DNA of 64,000 nt from Candidatus Gastranaerophilales bacterium. Lineage in GTDB: Bacteria; Cyanobacteriota; Vampirovibrionia; Gastranaerophilales; Gastranaerophilaceae. Made by a program: the position numbers and the translations under genes. The notes beneath the pieces were generated by a model, which saw nothing but the letters and a program-made list of their open reading frames with translations, was not told the DNA's origin and made no database searches. The stretch covers positions 1 to 64,000 of the forward strand of contig CANQLG010000009.1 of NCBI GenBank assembly GCA_947624645.1, given 5' to 3'. Position 1 is the stretch's first letter. Each line of letters begins with the position of its first letter. This document shows positions 1 through 9,085 of the stretch, piece by piece.

Positions 1-249
1 AATTAAATTATTATATCCGCTTGCAGATACCAGTACCATTGAAACGGATATGATAAATATAACTTTATAAAAAGGTAAAAAACCTTTATTTTTAAGAATA
101 TCGGTATATTCTTTTGAAGCTACAATTATAAAAATCAATAAAAGTGCTAAAAGAAACTTACCGCCTGCCAATATACAAGCAAAAGCAAGCGCCCCCATTA
201 TAAAGCCGGTAACGACTCTGTTTTTTACCAGTGCATTTAATACTGCCAC
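1..249 (-). CDS. cdsA: Phosphatidate cytidylyltransferase, N-terminal part (runs off window)
   Basis: I translated the open frame downstream of frr. It gives 83 codons and is still open at the window edge. The start is a GTG whose G is the last base of the frr TAG stop (TAGTG overlap), so the two genes are probably translationally coupled. The peptide has a short basic start (KNRVVTGF) and then two hydrophobic segments rich in Leu, Ile and Gly around an SKEYTDI turn. This resembles the N-terminus of CdsA, which makes CDP-diacylglycerol from phosphatidate and CTP in the inner membrane. Gene order pyrH-frr-cdsA is common in bacteria and supports the call. The C-terminal CdsA signature lies outside the window, so the identification rests on context and a partial sequence. 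Confidence 0.7.
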   Translation of the reverse strand, partial: MAVLNALVKNRVVTGFIMGALAFACILAGGKFLLALLLIFIIVASKEYTDILKNKGFLPFYKVIFIISVSMVLVSASGYNNLI

Positions 250-809
250 TATACTGTTAGAACCTCTTTTTCTTTTTCTGCCGATAAGTCATCAGAAATT
301 TTTATATATTTGTCGGTAATTTTTTGAATTTTATCCTGATTATCTTTTACCATATCTTCAGAAAGGTTTTCTGATTTTTCAAGTTTTTTAAGTTCATCAG
401 TCATATCGCGTCTGATGTTTCTTATGGCAATTTTAGTATCTTCGCAAACTTTTTTAACATCTTTACAGATTTCTTTTCTTTTATCCGTAGTTAAAGGCGG
501 AAATGCCAGTCTTAAAACAATTCCGTCAGAGTTGGGATTAATACCTAAATCTGCTTTTACAAGCGCTTTTTCTATTTCTTTTATAATTGTTTTATCATAA
601 GGAGTAATTACAAGTGTAGTACCGTCTTGAACGCTTACCTGTGATAATTGTCTTAAAGGTGTAGGAGTACCGTAATATTCAACCAAAACCTTATCGAGAA
701 TCATCGGATTAGCTCTGCCCGTACGAATAGAAGCAAATTCTTTTTTCATTTGATTTATTGCTTTTTCCATTTTTTCCGTACCCGAATTATACATTGCGTC
801 AACTGACAT
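249..809 (-). CDS. frr: Ribosome recycling factor
   Basis: At 186 residues this is the usual RRF length. It carries the family landmarks: KEFASIRTGRANPMILDKV near the N-terminus, VEYYGTPTPLRQLSQVSV, and the basic helix RKEICKDVKKVCEDTKIAIR with IRRD. RRF works with EF-G (fusA, 53702) to split post-termination ribosomes in the cytoplasm. It lies 3 nt downstream of pyrH and overlaps the cdsA start by one base, so it is the middle gene of a pyrH-frr-cdsA operon. The chosen start (MSVDAMYNSG) is normal for the family; an in-frame Met at residue 6 is a less likely alternative. Confidence 0.97.
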   Translation of the reverse strand: MSVDAMYNSGTEKMEKAINQMKKEFASIRTGRANPMILDKVLVEYYGTPTPLRQLSQVSVQDGTTLVITPYDKTIIKEIEKALVKADLGINPNSDGIVLRLAFPPLTTDKRKEICKDVKKVCEDTKIAIRNIRRDMTDELKKLEKSENLSEDMVKDNQDKIQKITDKYIKISDDLSAEKEKEVLTV

Positions 810-812
810 TTT

Positions 813-1538
813 TTAACCTCCTACATAAGTTCCTATATTTTCACCTTTTAATATTTTAATAATGCTGCCTTTTGCGGCAAAATCAAATACCACAATGGGT
901 ATAGAATTTTGTTTACATAGAGCGCATGATGCGGTATCCATAACTTTAAGCCCTTTAATGATAATATCATCATAAGTAATAGAACTGTATTTTTTGGCAT
1001 TAGGGTTGATTCTTGGGTCATCAGAGTATACCCCGTCCACACCGTTTTTAGCCATTAGCATGACTTGAGCTCCAAGTTCCGATGCTCTTAATGCTGCTGC
1101 CGTATCTGTTGTAAAAAACGGATTCCCCGTTCCTGCCGCAAATATTACCACTCTTGATTTTTCTAAGTGTCTTATAGCTTTAAATCTTATATAAGGTTCT
1201 GCTATTTTATCCATATCTATTGCACTTTGGACTCTGCATTGTACATCGATTTTTCTTAATGCACTTTGAAGTGCGATAGCATTCATAACTGTTGCAAGCA
1301 TCCCGATATAGTCGCCCGTTGCCTGATCCATTCCGTATTTAGCGGAATTTTTAACGCCTCTGAATATATTACCTCCACCGACAACAATAGCGACCTGAGC
1401 TCCTGCATCATATGCCGTTTTAATTTCCTGAGCTATCATTTCCAAAGGATGATGGTCAATTCCAAACTCTTGGCTGCCTAAAAGCGCTTCCCCCGACAAC
1501 TTCAAAAGTATCCTTTTATATTTCAAATTCTCTTCCAT
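813..1538 (-). CDS. pyrH: UMP kinase
   Basis: This 241-residue protein of the amino-acid kinase fold phosphorylates UMP to UDP in pyrimidine nucleotide synthesis. Visible motifs are [14 protein letters not shown] at residues 8-21 (phosphate-binding Lys/Gly loop), [10 protein letters not shown] around residue 55, GMLATVMNA, and [17 protein letters not shown] in the C-terminal half. Length and motif order match bacterial PyrH. It opens the pyrH-frr-cdsA group and is separated from the upstream MATE gene by 66 nt. Bacterial PyrH enzymes are usually allosterically controlled by GTP and UTP; nothing here shows control at the DNA level. Confidence 0.97.
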   Translation of the reverse strand: MEENLKYKRILLKLSGEALLGSQEFGIDHHPLEMIAQEIKTAYDAGAQVAIVVGGGNIFRGVKNSAKYGMDQATGDYIGMLATVMNAIALQSALRKIDVQCRVQSAIDMDKIAEPYIRFKAIRHLEKSRVVIFAAGTGNPFFTTDTAAALRASELGAQVMLMAKNGVDGVYSDDPRINPNAKKYSSITYDDIIIKGLKVMDTASCALCKQNSIPIVVFDFAAKGSIIKILKGENIGTYVGG

Positions 1539-1604
1539 ATTAACCCGTTCAAAAAACTATTAAAACCATAATTTTATTATAACTTACGCAGCTAAAATTG
1601 TATA

Positions 1605-2924
1605 TTATTTGTTTATTTTGTTAAACTTGTATCTTGCGGCAGCCGCCTGTACAAATCCCATAACACATAAAGATATTGCAAGTGAAAGCCAGTATCCTCT
1701 CAGAGATAAATGATATTTACCGACAAATAATATAGCTGCCGGCATGCCGACTAACCAATATCCCGTTAATACTGCCGCCGAAACAAATTTGGTCATTTTA
1801 AATCCCTTTAAAATGCCTCCCGATACCACCTGAAAACCGTCAAATACTTGATACATTGCGGCAATACTTACTAACGGAATCGCTATTTTTAAAACTTCTT
1901 TGTCTGATGTAAACAGCTTTATCAATTGTTCGGGAAATAAAGCAAGAATGATTCCCGCAAAAGCCATAAAACCTACGCCCATTATTAACCCCGAATATGC
2001 ATATTTTTTTATTTCTATCGGTTTTTCCGCTCCGAAAAAATATGATACTTTTACGGCTACTGCCGTTGATATAGCTAAAGGCACCATAAATGACGCTGAA
2101 GATATTGTTACAAGTATATTATGTACGGCTGCCAATATCCCTGCTTCTCGGCCGACAAGTATTGTTATAATATTAAACGCTAAAAATTCCAATAAAAATG
2201 CGGCACCAATTGGTGAACCGACTTTTATTAATTGTTTCATATATGAAAAATCCAATCGGGATTTAAAATCAATAAACCTAAAAATATATATAAACATTAC
2301 AACAGCTGTTAACATCCTGACCAATAATGTGGCAATTGCGGCACCTTTTACACCCATTGCAGGAAATATAGAACACCCAAACACGAACAATACATCAAAT
2401 ATTAAATTTACAACTACTGTCAACAACAGTAAAATATTAGGAAAATTTACGATTTCATATGCTTGCAGAAACTGTTTTATTGCATCAAATAAATATACCC
2501 CGAATATGGAAAATGATACAATACTTATATACTGCTGAATATACGGCACAAGTTTTTCTTCAAACCCCATATACGGAACCATAAACTTTGTCATATAGCA
2601 CAAAAATGTAAATAAACACGCTAAAAATAAAGAAAACACCAAACTTGAAAACAAGTATTTTTTTATCCCCTGTTTAGCACCTCTCATATTCGATAATATT
2701 ATTGAAATAGCGGTCGTAATACCCAGTCCGAAGAAAAAAATTGTAAACAGTATCGAATTTGCAATACTGATTGCAGCTAGTGCATCTATACTGTATTTTG
2801 CAACAACCAATATATCGGTGGCGCCGATTAGAGTATAACCTAAATGCCCGATTAAAATTGGAAATGCAAGTATTATAAGTTCTGAAAAATAATGTTTATA
2901 TGTATTAAGAAGGTTTATTTTCAT
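1605..2924 (-). CDS. MATE-family (MOP superfamily) membrane transporter
   Basis: The protein has about 440 residues and a dozen hydrophobic segments in the two-bundle MATE arrangement. It begins with the family opening ELIILAFPILIGHLGYTLIGATDILVV and contains IFFFGLGITTAISIILSN plus a second-half repeat beginning VGSPIGAAFLLEF. A longer frame reaches 2981, but the ATG at 2924 places translation directly before the MATE core, with a weak GA-rich ribosome site just upstream and a 20-nt overlap with the radical SAM gene. MATE proteins export cationic compounds by Na+ or H+ antiport; related MOP proteins flip polysaccharide lipids. Placement after a glycosyltransferase and a radical SAM enzyme leaves a glycan or natural-product export role possible; substrate is unknown. 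Confidence 0.88.
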   Translation of the reverse strand: MKINLLNTYKHYFSELIILAFPILIGHLGYTLIGATDILVVAKYSIDALAAISIANSILFTIFFFGLGITTAISIILSNMRGAKQGIKKYLFSSLVFSLFLACLFTFLCYMTKFMVPYMGFEEKLVPYIQQYISIVSFSIFGVYLFDAIKQFLQAYEIVNFPNILLLLTVVVNLIFDVLFVFGCSIFPAMGVKGAAIATLLVRMLTAVVMFIYIFRFIDFKSRLDFSYMKQLIKVGSPIGAAFLLEFLAFNIITILVGREAGILAAVHNILVTISSASFMVPLAISTAVAVKVSYFFGAEKPIEIKKYAYSGLIMGVGFMAFAGIILALFPEQLIKLFTSDKEVLKIAIPLVSIAAMYQVFDGFQVVSGGILKGFKMTKFVSAAVLTGYWLVGMPAAILFVGKYHLSLRGYWLSLAISLCVMGFVQAAAARYKFNKINK

Positions 2925-3954
2925 TATCTCTGAGTTTAATATATTCTTCCTTGTGTATTCGCATATCGTTTGCTCTGTCATAAAACTCTACAAACTGCAT
3001 ATTAAGTTCTTTTGTTTTATTTTCGGCATATTCCAACAGTTCATATAAATAATCGGGGATTTTATACTTATTATTTATATACCACCCACCCTCAACATCA
3101 AGAACAACACTGTTGATTCCTGCTTTGACAGTATAATCGAAAAATTTATCAATCTCTTCTTTATTATCATTAAAAGACGGATAGATTATGTATTTTGTTT
3201 TAACTTTATATTTATTCTCCGTTTGAGCCTGAGCATATTTTGCAAGGTTTTCCCAGACTTTATTAAAATGATTTACCCGCTTAATATTTTCGTATGTTTC
3301 AGGACATCCCGAGTCAACTGAAACGACAACGGTAAGTTTTCCCTCTCGAACACCTCGTTCGATTGCTTGAGAATACTTAACTCCTGATGAATGTACTCTT
3401 ATATTGTCACATCCGCAATCTAAAAGCATATTAACCATCGGTTCAAATTCAGGCAATAATGCAGGTTCTCCGCCTCCAAAACCTATTTCTCCTCCGCCTC
3501 TGATTTTTCCCATATCTGCAAGTTTTTTTATTACGGGATACATATTATAATTTTTTCTTGCATTAAAATAATCCGACTGTTCATTTGTAAAACAGTACTT
3601 ACACTTGCAATTACATTGAGTCCAGTGGTTAAATACCATATAATTTATATAATCTTCATCATCCCATTCTCTCTCTTTTAAGAAAAAACACCCCTTACAT
3701 CTGTCTAAAGTTATGCCTTTTTTATTAAGCTCACGCATTTTGCGTTTTTCTTTAAAAAACTTATTCCAATCAATCATTTCACCTTTATAATTATCAATCA
3801 GAATTTGTCTTCCGCCGCCCTCGTGACAATTAAAACAGCACATCTTTATATCTTCATAATCAACGTTAAACCCATGCTGAATATACTCGCAGCTAAGATA
3901 CTTAACATGTTTATTTTCTTTTTTTTGAAACATTGATTTTAATTTATCAAACAC
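2905..3954 (-). CDS. Radical SAM protein with extra N-terminal cysteine motifs
   Basis: The [4Fe-4S]/SAM motif CX3CX2C is formed by C114, C118 and C121 in QCNCKCKYCF, and GFGGGEPALL at about 158-167 is the SAM-binding GGEP loop. Unusually, further cysteines lie before it: CCFNCHEGGG at 39-48 and CKGCFFLKE at 86-94, which could ligate an auxiliary cluster. The protein is 349 residues. It starts with GTG overlapping the TAG stop of the upstream glycosyltransferase (TAGTG), and its end overlaps the MATE gene, so the three are likely co-translated. Some radical SAM enzymes with auxiliary clusters modify peptides or sugars; the substrate here cannot be read from sequence, and no precursor peptide gene was recognised nearby. 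Confidence 0.85.
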   Translation of the reverse strand: MFDKLKSMFQKKENKHVKYLSCEYIQHGFNVDYEDIKMCCFNCHEGGGRQILIDNYKGEMIDWNKFFKEKRKMRELNKKGITLDRCKGCFFLKEREWDDEDYINYMVFNHWTQCNCKCKYCFTNEQSDYFNARKNYNMYPVIKKLADMGKIRGGGEIGFGGGEPALLPEFEPMVNMLLDCGCDNIRVHSSGVKYSQAIERGVREGKLTVVVSVDSGCPETYENIKRVNHFNKVWENLAKYAQAQTENKYKVKTKYIIYPSFNDNKEEIDKFFDYTVKAGINSVVLDVEGGWYINNKYKIPDYLYELLEYAENKTKELNMQFVEFYDRANDMRIHKEEYIKLRDNENKPS

Positions 3955-4727
3955 TATTTATTTTCCTTTAATTTGTATTCCCACCACTTGCAGCCTACAA
4001 TAAATTTATATAAGCCAAACATTAATACGCAGATTATAAAACCACGAATCCCGTTTTTATATCCGCCTTTAAAAAAGAATTTTTCAAAAATTATCCATAA
4101 ACTTTTCCATGTATGATAACAAAAATTGATATTTTTATTCTTTTGTTTTAATTTTTCAATTTCCCAATCTGTATAAGTATCAATGATTTTAAGCCAACCC
4201 GATACAGTTCTGTTTTGAATATGTATAATAGCCAAATTTTTATCTTTTTTGGTTAATTTTAAAGTTTCGCCCTCTGTTACATAAGCTACACCATGGACAT
4301 AAGGAGGATAGACTACCAAATCACGTTTAAAGAATCTTGTAATTATATCGGGATATAATACCTCTAACGGTTCACCCCACCCGTAGGTTACTCTCGGCAT
4401 TGCAAGTGCCGTATAATTTTTTTCATTTTTAATAAATTCATACAAATAGTTTTTCAATTCTTCGCTTACAACTTCATCCGAATCTAAAACCAATACCCAC
4501 TCGTTTGAAGCATTTGAGATTGCGAAATGTCTTGCAGGATCAGCAAAACCTACATTTTCATGCATTACTATTTTGCAATTATATTCTTTTGCAATTTCAA
4601 GTGTCTTATCTGTTGAATACATATCACATACAACTATTTCATCAAAATTTTTTACCGATTCAAGGCACTCTTTAAATGTCTTTTCGCAATTATATGTATT
4701 TATTACAACAGAAATTTTATTCTCCAT
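3954..4727 (-). CDS. Family 2 glycosyltransferase (WaaE/KdtX-like)
   Basis: The 257-residue protein opens with the GT-A signature ISVVINTYNCEKTFKECLES and has the metal/nucleotide-binding acidic motif LVLDSDEVV (DSD at residues 82-84). The C-terminal third is basic with a hydrophobic patch (GFIICVLMFGLYKFIVGCKWWEY), suggesting membrane association. The sequence style, including FADPARHFAISNA and GWLKIIDTYTDWE, resembles WaaE-type transferases that add sugars to lipopolysaccharide core. A GAGG ribosome site precedes the ATG. It is 9 nt downstream of the aminotransferase gene and overlaps the radical SAM gene by one base. A surface-glycan role is inference. Confidence 0.88.
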   Translation of the reverse strand: MENKISVVINTYNCEKTFKECLESVKNFDEIVVCDMYSTDKTLEIAKEYNCKIVMHENVGFADPARHFAISNASNEWVLVLDSDEVVSEELKNYLYEFIKNEKNYTALAMPRVTYGWGEPLEVLYPDIITRFFKRDLVVYPPYVHGVAYVTEGETLKLTKKDKNLAIIHIQNRTVSGWLKIIDTYTDWEIEKLKQKNKNINFCYHTWKSLWIIFEKFFFKGGYKNGIRGFIICVLMFGLYKFIVGCKWWEYKLKENK

Positions 4728-4736
4728 ACGGAACCT

Positions 4737-5981
4737 CTATTCAAAATAAAAACCGTCTTCTTTTAAACGCTTTATTACTTCATGCATCTGCTCTTCCGAT
4801 GCAACAATAGACATTCTGAACCAACCCTCGCCGTTATTGCCGAAACCGTTACCCGGAACCAGCACAACACCGGAAGTTTTTAATACGTCATCGGTAAATT
4901 CTTTTGACGTTTTATATTTTGGAGGAATAGGAAGCCACAGATAAAACGTAGCTTTTGGCGGATTAATTTTATCCATCGGCCAGCCAAGTTCTTTAAATCC
5001 GTCTACTACAATTTTTTGTTTTCTTTCAAACCTCTTATTTGCCTCAACTATATATTCATCACCCTCTTTAGAATTTAATATATCCGAAGCAGCCTTTTGA
5101 ATAGGCTTATATATACCCGTATCTATCGTTGACTTAAGTTTTCCCAATATTCCGACCGCATCGGAATTTCCGCATACCCAGCCTATTCTCCATCCCGTCA
5201 TAGAGTATGGTTTTGAAAAACTGTAAAATTCAACAGCCACATCTTTTGCATTTTCAATCTCAAATACACTATGAGCTTTTGGTGCATTCTCAAATGTTAA
5301 ATCAATATATGCGGCATCAGATATTAAAAGAATATGATGTTTTTTGCAAAAATTTACCGCTTTTTGCAAATATTCTTTTGTACAAACTGCCCCCAAAGGA
5401 TTATTCGGGTAGTTTATCACTAATGCTTTAACTTTATTTTTATCATACCCGTCTTTTTCAAGATTATTCATTGCTTCATCCAAGTCAGGCATATAATTAT
5501 TTTCGGGAGTTAAGGGTATACCATAACCAAATCCGCCCGAAACTTTTACCATTTCTTTATATGAAGCATACCCCGGGTCAGGTATTAATACAATATCTCT
5601 GTCTTTCATGTCGGTTTTAGGGTTTATCAAAGCTCTTATTAAGTTTGCAATACCCTCTTTAGAGCCGATTAAAGCACATATTTCAGATTTCGCATCAAAA
5701 TCAACGCCCGTACGTTTTTTCATATTTTTAGCAATTTCGTCCAACAAATATGATTCACCTTTTACAAGCGTGTATGTATGCATCCCGTCTGTTGATGCAT
5801 ACTCTTTTATTTTATCCGTAACCAATTGCGGAGGCTTTTCAACAGGAGCACCCATTGCCAGAGAAATCGGTGCACGTCCTTTTGCCGTTAATTCAGGAGC
5901 CAGCCTCGCCGTTTCCATTTTTATTTGTATCATTATATATGTTTCTAAAGACTGTACGTAATCGTTAAATAGTTCTTTCAT
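4737..5981 (-). CDS. PLP-dependent class I/II aminotransferase, LL-diaminopimelate type
   Basis: At 414 residues this is a fold-type I aminotransferase. It shows the PLP lysine motif FYSFSKPYSMTGWRIGW, the phosphate-cup Tyr/Asn motifs PDPGYASYKEM and INYPNNPLGAVC, the aspartate pair LISDAAYIDL, and the C-terminal substrate arginine in GWFRMSIV. Overall it resembles DapL-like enzymes, which convert tetrahydrodipicolinate and glutamate to LL-diaminopimelate for lysine and peptidoglycan, as in cyanobacteria and chlamydiae. Other aspartate/alanine aminotransferases share these motifs, so substrate is uncertain. A GGAG ribosome site precedes the ATG, and the gene sits 16 nt after folE2 in the long minus-strand run. 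Confidence 0.85.
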   Translation of the reverse strand: MKELFNDYVQSLETYIMIQIKMETARLAPELTAKGRAPISLAMGAPVEKPPQLVTDKIKEYASTDGMHTYTLVKGESYLLDEIAKNMKKRTGVDFDAKSEICALIGSKEGIANLIRALINPKTDMKDRDIVLIPDPGYASYKEMVKVSGGFGYGIPLTPENNYMPDLDEAMNNLEKDGYDKNKVKALVINYPNNPLGAVCTKEYLQKAVNFCKKHHILLISDAAYIDLTFENAPKAHSVFEIENAKDVAVEFYSFSKPYSMTGWRIGWVCGNSDAVGILGKLKSTIDTGIYKPIQKAASDILNSKEGDEYIVEANKRFERKQKIVVDGFKELGWPMDKINPPKATFYLWLPIPPKYKTSKEFTDDVLKTSGVVLVPGNGFGNNGEGWFRMSIVASEEQMHEVIKRLKEDGFYFE

Positions 5982-5997
5982 TGTTTATCTCCAAATC

Positions 5998-6792
5998 TTA
6001 TTTTTCTTGTGTTTGCTTTGCCCACGCATTATGATTATGTATACTCTCCTGCGCTTCAACTTCTACATCATAAAATGTCACTTTTTCATCTTCATTTAAA
6101 ATGCAAATAACATCTCTTAAAACATCCTCAACAAATTTAGGATTTTCATAGGCTGCTTCCGTTACGTATTTTTCATCGCATCTTTTCAATATTGAATATA
6201 CTTGGCTTGAACCGCAGCTTTCCACCTTTTCAACCAAATCTTCTATCCAGATTATATCATTTTCTTTATAACTGACTTTTACTTTTACCATTGTTCTTTG
6301 ATTATGAGCGGAATATTTTGAAATTTCTTTTGAACAAGGACATAAAGTAGTTATAGGCACCTTTACTCCGAGAATAAATTTATAATCATCCCCATTTAAA
6401 TCTCCCTGAAAAGAACAATCGTAACCGACGGGAAATTCCATCTCACTTATCGGGGCTTTTTTATTTATAAAATACTTAAATTCAAATTTAACATGTGCGC
6501 ACTCGGACTCAAGCTTATTTTTTACATCATATAAAAGTCCTTTTATATCAACACCCAAAAGGTTTCGTCTGGAATAATCACTTAAAACCTCTATAAATCT
6601 TGACATATGAGTACCCCTGTAATTATGAGGCAAAGTAACACTTAAACGTGCTTTTGCAGATACAACTTGACTATCCGCATTCTTTCTTTCTATTAATAGC
6701 GGTACTTCAACACCGTTTACACCGACGTTTTGAATCTCAATTCCTCTTTTATCATTTTGATTTTGAATATCTTTAAGAGTACTGCTATTCAT
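5998..6792 (-). CDS. folE2: GTP cyclohydrolase I type IB (FolE2)
   Basis: The protein has the FolE2 hallmark VPITTLCPCSKEISKYSAHNQR with the metal-binding cysteine, followed by the T-fold strand MVKVKVSY. FolE2 opens GTP to 7,8-dihydroneopterin triphosphate for folate, queuosine or biopterin synthesis and tolerates several divalent metals, unlike zinc-only FolE. A longer frame extends to 6822, but its first ten residues overlap the upstream gene. The ATG at 6792 (MNSSTLKDIQ) gives an 8-nt overlap and a normal length of 264 residues. No zinc-responsive (Zur) site was recognised upstream, because the gene is internal to an operon. Confidence 0.95.
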   Translation of the reverse strand: MNSSTLKDIQNQNDKRGIEIQNVGVNGVEVPLLIERKNADSQVVSAKARLSVTLPHNYRGTHMSRFIEVLSDYSRRNLLGVDIKGLLYDVKNKLESECAHVKFEFKYFINKKAPISEMEFPVGYDCSFQGDLNGDDYKFILGVKVPITTLCPCSKEISKYSAHNQRTMVKVKVSYKENDIIWIEDLVEKVESCGSSQVYSILKRCDEKYVTEAAYENPKFVEDVLRDVICILNEDEKVTFYDVEVEAQESIHNHNAWAKQTQEK

Positions 6793-7126
6793 TTTCTTCC
6801 TGTTCCAAGGAAGACATATCATTGTTTTCCATAGCCAATAAAAGCTTTAATGCTGCTATTCTTTGAGTTTTAGCCGGTGCTTCCCTTAATAATTCAATGG
6901 CTCTTAACATTACAGGATCAGTATCATACCATCTGTTACCGTTTTTTGAAAATTCCTTTGTCAGCCCGTATATCCTTTCAATTACATCTTGAGCGACCTG
7001 CTCCTGCAAGGATATAATAAAATCAGCCGCCGCTGTCTTTTTATCTTCGGGCTGTAATTTTAAAAGTTCTAACGCTTCTTTTAATATCGGGTCATTATCA
7101 TACCATCTTCTAAACTTTTCAGGCAT
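6785..7126 (-). CDS. Small protein made of two RWYD-DP repeats, function unknown
   Basis: This 113-residue protein consists of two copies of a roughly 40-residue helical unit. Copy 1 begins RRWYDNDPILKEALELL (about residue 6) and copy 2 begins NRWYDTDPVMLRAIELL (about residue 65); both continue with an alanine-rich helix ending in FIISLQ or LLLAME. The invariant core is RWYD-x-DP followed by a hydrophobic AxELL helix. I do not recognise a named family. It lies 9 nt downstream of tmk and overlaps folE2 by 8 nt, so it is transcribed with nucleotide and translation genes. No signal peptide or membrane segment is visible, so it is presumably cytoplasmic and perhaps an adaptor. Confidence 0.8.
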   Translation of the reverse strand: MPEKFRRWYDNDPILKEALELLKLQPEDKKTAAADFIISLQEQVAQDVIERIYGLTKEFSKNGNRWYDTDPVMLRAIELLREAPAKTQRIAALKLLLAMENNDMSSLEQEENE

Positions 7127-7135
7127 GTGCTCTCC

Positions 7136-7756
7136 TTATACTTTTTGTAACAAATCCATTATAATATTTTTTGTATCTTCAAACACAGTTTCTATTGAAT
7201 TATTTGCATTTATTAACTTAATTCTTTGCGGATTTTCCTTTTGAAGTTCCAAGTAACCGTTACGAACCTTTGTATGAAATTCAATGCCTGCCGATTCCAT
7301 TCGGTCTTTATCGGAACCGACTCTTGCCAGAGCGGTTTTGGTCGAAACATCATATAACAATGTTAAATCGGGAACTATTTCATTCACCGCAATTTTATTT
7401 AAAGATTTTAAAAGTTCAATATCCTGATTACGTCCGTAACCTTGGTATGCAATGGTAGAATCGGTATGCCTGTCGCATAAGACAATTTTACCTTCGATTA
7501 ATGCGGGTTTTATAAAAGTTTCAACATGCTGCGCTCTATCCGCAAGGAAAAGAAACATCTCGCACCTGTCAGCAACGGGTTCTGATGCGTGAAGAAGTAT
7601 TTCTCGTATTTTTTTCCCTGTTTCAAGTGCCCCCGGTTCTCTTGTAACAACAACATCATATCCTTTGTTTTCCAAAAAAGTTTTTACTTTATTTAATTGT
7701 GTCGTTTTACCCGAACCGTCGGCACCTTCAAAAGTTATAAATAACCCTTTTTTCAT
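7136..7756 (-). CDS. tmk: Thymidylate kinase
   Basis: TMP kinase phosphorylates dTMP to dTDP. The P-loop GLFITFEGADGSGKTTQ is at the N-terminus, with the DR(H/Y) motif in VLCDRHTDSTIAYQGYGR and the TREPG substrate motif VVTREPGALETG. I chose ATG 7756, whose A is also the last base of the serS TAA stop (TAATG overlap). A frame extending five codons further would start inside serS. The resulting 206 residues is normal for the family. Confidence 0.96.
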   Translation of the reverse strand: MKKGLFITFEGADGSGKTTQLNKVKTFLENKGYDVVVTREPGALETGKKIREILLHASEPVADRCEMFLFLADRAQHVETFIKPALIEGKIVLCDRHTDSTIAYQGYGRNQDIELLKSLNKIAVNEIVPDLTLLYDVSTKTALARVGSDKDRMESAGIEFHTKVRNGYLELQKENPQRIKLINANNSIETVFEDTKNIIMDLLQKV

Positions 7757-9021
7757 TACAGAATATCCCATCCCGTATATTTTCTCAAAACTTTAGGGAT
7801 TGTAACCGAGCCGTCCTCATTTTGGAAGTTTTCAAGTATTGCAGCGAATGTTCTTCCGACAGCCAACCCTGAACCATTCAATGTGTGAACAAAAACAGGT
7901 TTGCCCGTTTCTTTTGAACGGTAACGTATATTGGCTCTGCGTGCTTGGAAATCGCCAAAGTTAGAGCAGCTGGATATTTCTTTATATGTTCCGTATGATG
8001 GAAGCCATACTTCTAAGTCATAGCATTTTCTTGCGGAAAAACCTATATCTCCCGTTGAAAGAGCTACTCGTCTATATGGCAATTCCAATAATTCAAGTAC
8101 TCGTTCCGCATTTCTTGTAAGTTTTTCGTGTTCTTCAACACTGGTTTCGGGGGTTGTAAGTTTTACAAGTTCTACTTTATTAAACTGATGCTGACGGATT
8201 AAGCCTCTTGTATCTTTGCCGGCAGAGCCTGCTTCTCGTCTGAAACAAGGTGTATATGCCGTCATATATTTGGGCAAATCTTCTTCGTTTAATATTTCAC
8301 CCGAATAAATATTGGTGACAGGTACTTCTGCCGTTGGAATAAGATACAAATCTTCATCAACACATTTATACATATCCTGAGCAAATTTCGGTAATTGTCC
8401 CGTTCCTGTCATAGCTGCCGCATTAACCATTACGGGCGGAAGTATTTCTTCATAACCATGCTCTTGTGTATGAGTATCCAAGAAAAAGTTTATAATAGCA
8501 CGTTCAAGCTGTGCGCCTTTACCTCTGTACAATGAAAATCTTGATTGAGCAAGCTTTACACCACGCTCAAAATCAACAATATCTTTTGCTACACATATAT
8601 CCCAGTGTGCTTTTTGTTCAAAGTTTACTTTTCTAACCTCGCCTACTCTTTTAATTTCGACGTTATCATTTTCAGATAGTCCTATTGGTGTTGTTTCATC
8701 AGGAATGTTCGGGGTAGACAGCAACAGATTTCTTTGGTCGGAATCAAGTTGTTGTTCTTGTTCTTCCAATGATTTTATTTCTTCACCCATTTGCTTAACT
8801 TGAGCCTGTATTTCATCGGTATTTTTGCCTTGTTTTTTCATTATACCGATTTCTTGTGACATATTTTTTCGTTTAGCTCGCAATTCGTCAGCTTGAGCTT
8901 GAACTTTTCTCCTTTTTGTATCAATTTCTATTATCCCGTCTATTGATAAATCGGGGTTTCTTCTTTTTAACAATTCGTTAACTTTATCGGGATTTTCCCT
9001 AATCATTCTGATATCTAACAT
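7756..9021 (-). CDS. serS: Seryl-tRNA synthetase
   Basis: This class II synthetase of 421 residues has the expected N-terminal antiparallel coiled coil at about residues 25-105 (charged heptad-like stretch including RRKVQAQADELRAKRKNMS). It also has motif 2 FRREAGSAGKDTRGLIRQHQF, and motif 3 is in NGSGLAVGRTFAAILENFQ. It charges tRNA-Ser with serine in the cytoplasm. A GAGG ribosome site lies upstream of the ATG. As the first gene of the minus-strand run, its promoter should lie in 9022-9098, the interval shared with the divergent formyltransferase gene. Confidence 0.97.
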   Translation of the reverse strand: MLDIRMIRENPDKVNELLKRRNPDLSIDGIIEIDTKRRKVQAQADELRAKRKNMSQEIGIMKKQGKNTDEIQAQVKQMGEEIKSLEEQEQQLDSDQRNLLLSTPNIPDETTPIGLSENDNVEIKRVGEVRKVNFEQKAHWDICVAKDIVDFERGVKLAQSRFSLYRGKGAQLERAIINFFLDTHTQEHGYEEILPPVMVNAAAMTGTGQLPKFAQDMYKCVDEDLYLIPTAEVPVTNIYSGEILNEEDLPKYMTAYTPCFRREAGSAGKDTRGLIRQHQFNKVELVKLTTPETSVEEHEKLTRNAERVLELLELPYRRVALSTGDIGFSARKCYDLEVWLPSYGTYKEISSCSNFGDFQARRANIRYRSKETGKPVFVHTLNGSGLAVGRTFAAILENFQNEDGSVTIPKVLRKYTGWDIL

Positions 9022-9085
9022 ATTTACACCTCGTATTACCTTAATTATTCTATAAAAAAAACATTTAAATTAAAAGCAATTTTTT

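Noticed and set aside
1900-2538. Long open frame on the plus strand inside the MATE gene
   Set aside because: It lies wholly antisense to a well-supported membrane protein and its Asn/Thr/Ile-rich product has no domain; it mirrors the transporter's codon pattern.
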